DNA from: an uncultured Sphingomonas sp.
Lineage (GTDB): Bacteria; Pseudomonadota; Alphaproteobacteria; Sphingomonadales; Sphingomonadaceae
Length of the DNA stretch: 16,357 nt
Assembly (NCBI GenBank): GCA_946482655.1
Contig: CAMLSA010000073.1
Coordinates: forward strand, 1-16,357
Reading direction: 5' to 3'
Below, in pieces: positions 15,836-16,357 of this stretch. Position 1 is the first letter of the stretch; every line of letters starts with the position of its first letter. The notes beneath the pieces were generated by a model. It was not told where the DNA came from, made no database searches, and saw only the letters and a list, made by a program, of their open reading frames with translations. Both the position numbers and the translations under genes were made by a program.

Positions 15836-16357
15836 AGGGTGTCGCAATCGACATCGGCACCATCCACTTCATCGGGATTGGCGGGATCGGCATGTCGGGT
15901 ATCGCCGAGGTGATGCACAATCTCGGCTACAGGGTGCAAGGCTCGGACGTCGCCGAAGGCTATGTCGTCGAGGGGCTGCGCGCCAAAGGCATAAAGGTGA
16001 TGATCGGCCACAAGGCCGAAAATCTGGGCGACGCCGCCGTGGTCGTCACCTCGACCGCGATCAAGCGCGGCAATCCCGAGGTCGAGCTCGCACTCGAGAA
16101 ACGCGTTCCCGTCGTTCGCCGCGCCGAGATGCTCGCCGAGCTGATGCGGCTCAAGTCGACGGTCGCGATCGCCGGCACCCACGGCAAGACCACCACCACC
16201 TCGATGGTCGCGGCCCTGCTCGACGCCGGCGGGATCGATCCGACCGTGATCAACGGCGGCATCATCAACAGCTATGGTTCGAACGCGCGGCTCGGCGCCT
16301 CGGACTGGATGGTGGTCGAGGCCGACGAAAGCGACGGCAGCTTCCTGCGGCTCGACG
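15832..16357 (+). CDS. murC: UDP-MurNAc:L-alanine ligase MurC (3' end outside window)
   Basis: The frame is open from ATG 15832 to the window end, giving the first 175 residues of a protein usually around 470 long. MurC adds the first amino acid, L-alanine, to UDP-MurNAc. The N-terminal UDP-binding Rossmann motif [18 protein letters not shown] (11-28) is diagnostic. VQGSDVAEG and [14 protein letters not shown] follow. The P-loop [10 protein letters not shown] is at 114-123, with His in place of the Asn seen in MurD and MurE, as is usual for Mur[16 protein letters not shown] at the end begins the central ATPase domain. The start overlaps the murG stop as ATGA, so it continues the same operon. 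Confidence 0.97.
   Translation, partial: MKGVAIDIGTIHFIGIGGIGMSGIAEVMHNLGYRVQGSDVAEGYVVEGLRAKGIKVMIGHKAENLGDAAVVVTSTAIKRGNPEVELALEKRVPVVRRAEMLAELMRLKSTVAIAGTHGKTTTTSMVAALLDAGGIDPTVINGGIINSYGSNARLGASDWMVVEADESDGSFLRLD

Overview
This GC-rich window (roughly two thirds GC by eye) looks like chromosomal DNA of an alphaproteobacterium, most likely a sphingomonad (Sphingomonadaceae). The inference rests on the protein style, on a cysteine synthase and a small membrane protein directly ahead of mraZ, on an FtsI with YELGSTFK around the catalytic serine, and on the compact order of the cell-wall genes. No 16S rRNA or other direct taxonomic marker is present.

Left part (1-4034): an unrelated set of single genes. 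It begins with the 3' part of a SAM-methyltransferase-like protein. Next is a YbaK-type tRNA deacylase, which converges through a shared bidirectional hairpin terminator on a minus-strand pair: a small lipoprotein and a family-6 UDG-superfamily hypoxanthine-DNA glycosylase. A 210-base divergent spacer rich in short inverted repeats leads to cysteine synthase (cysK). A 79-residue single-pass membrane protein of unknown function follows.

Middle (4035-4404): the only long gene-free stretch. It holds two hairpins (the second followed by a T-rich tract, a likely terminator), a perfect DnaA box TTATCCACA with two degenerate neighbours, two GANTC sites, TGG-type repeats that could be MraZ operators, weak sigma-70-like elements, and a Shine-Dalgarno sequence folded into a small hairpin just before mraZ.

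Right part (4405-16357): the first eleven genes of a division and cell-wall (dcw) cluster, mraZ-rsmH-ftsL-ftsI-murE-murF-mraY-murD-ftsW-murG-murC, all on the plus strand; murC is cut by the window end. Seven of ten junctions are 4-base start/stop overlaps, two overlap by 13-14 bases, and only murE/murF has a gap (37 bases, with its own strong Shine-Dalgarno). The Mur ligases build UDP-MurNAc-pentapeptide (MurC, D, E, F), MraY and MurG make lipid I and lipid II, FtsW and FtsI polymerise and cross-link septal peptidoglycan with FtsL as divisome partner, RsmH methylates 16S rRNA, and MraZ is the likely autoregulator.

I found no mobile element, CRISPR array, tRNA or rRNA, and no credible novel multi-gene system. 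The least explained part is the regulatory leader ahead of mraZ.
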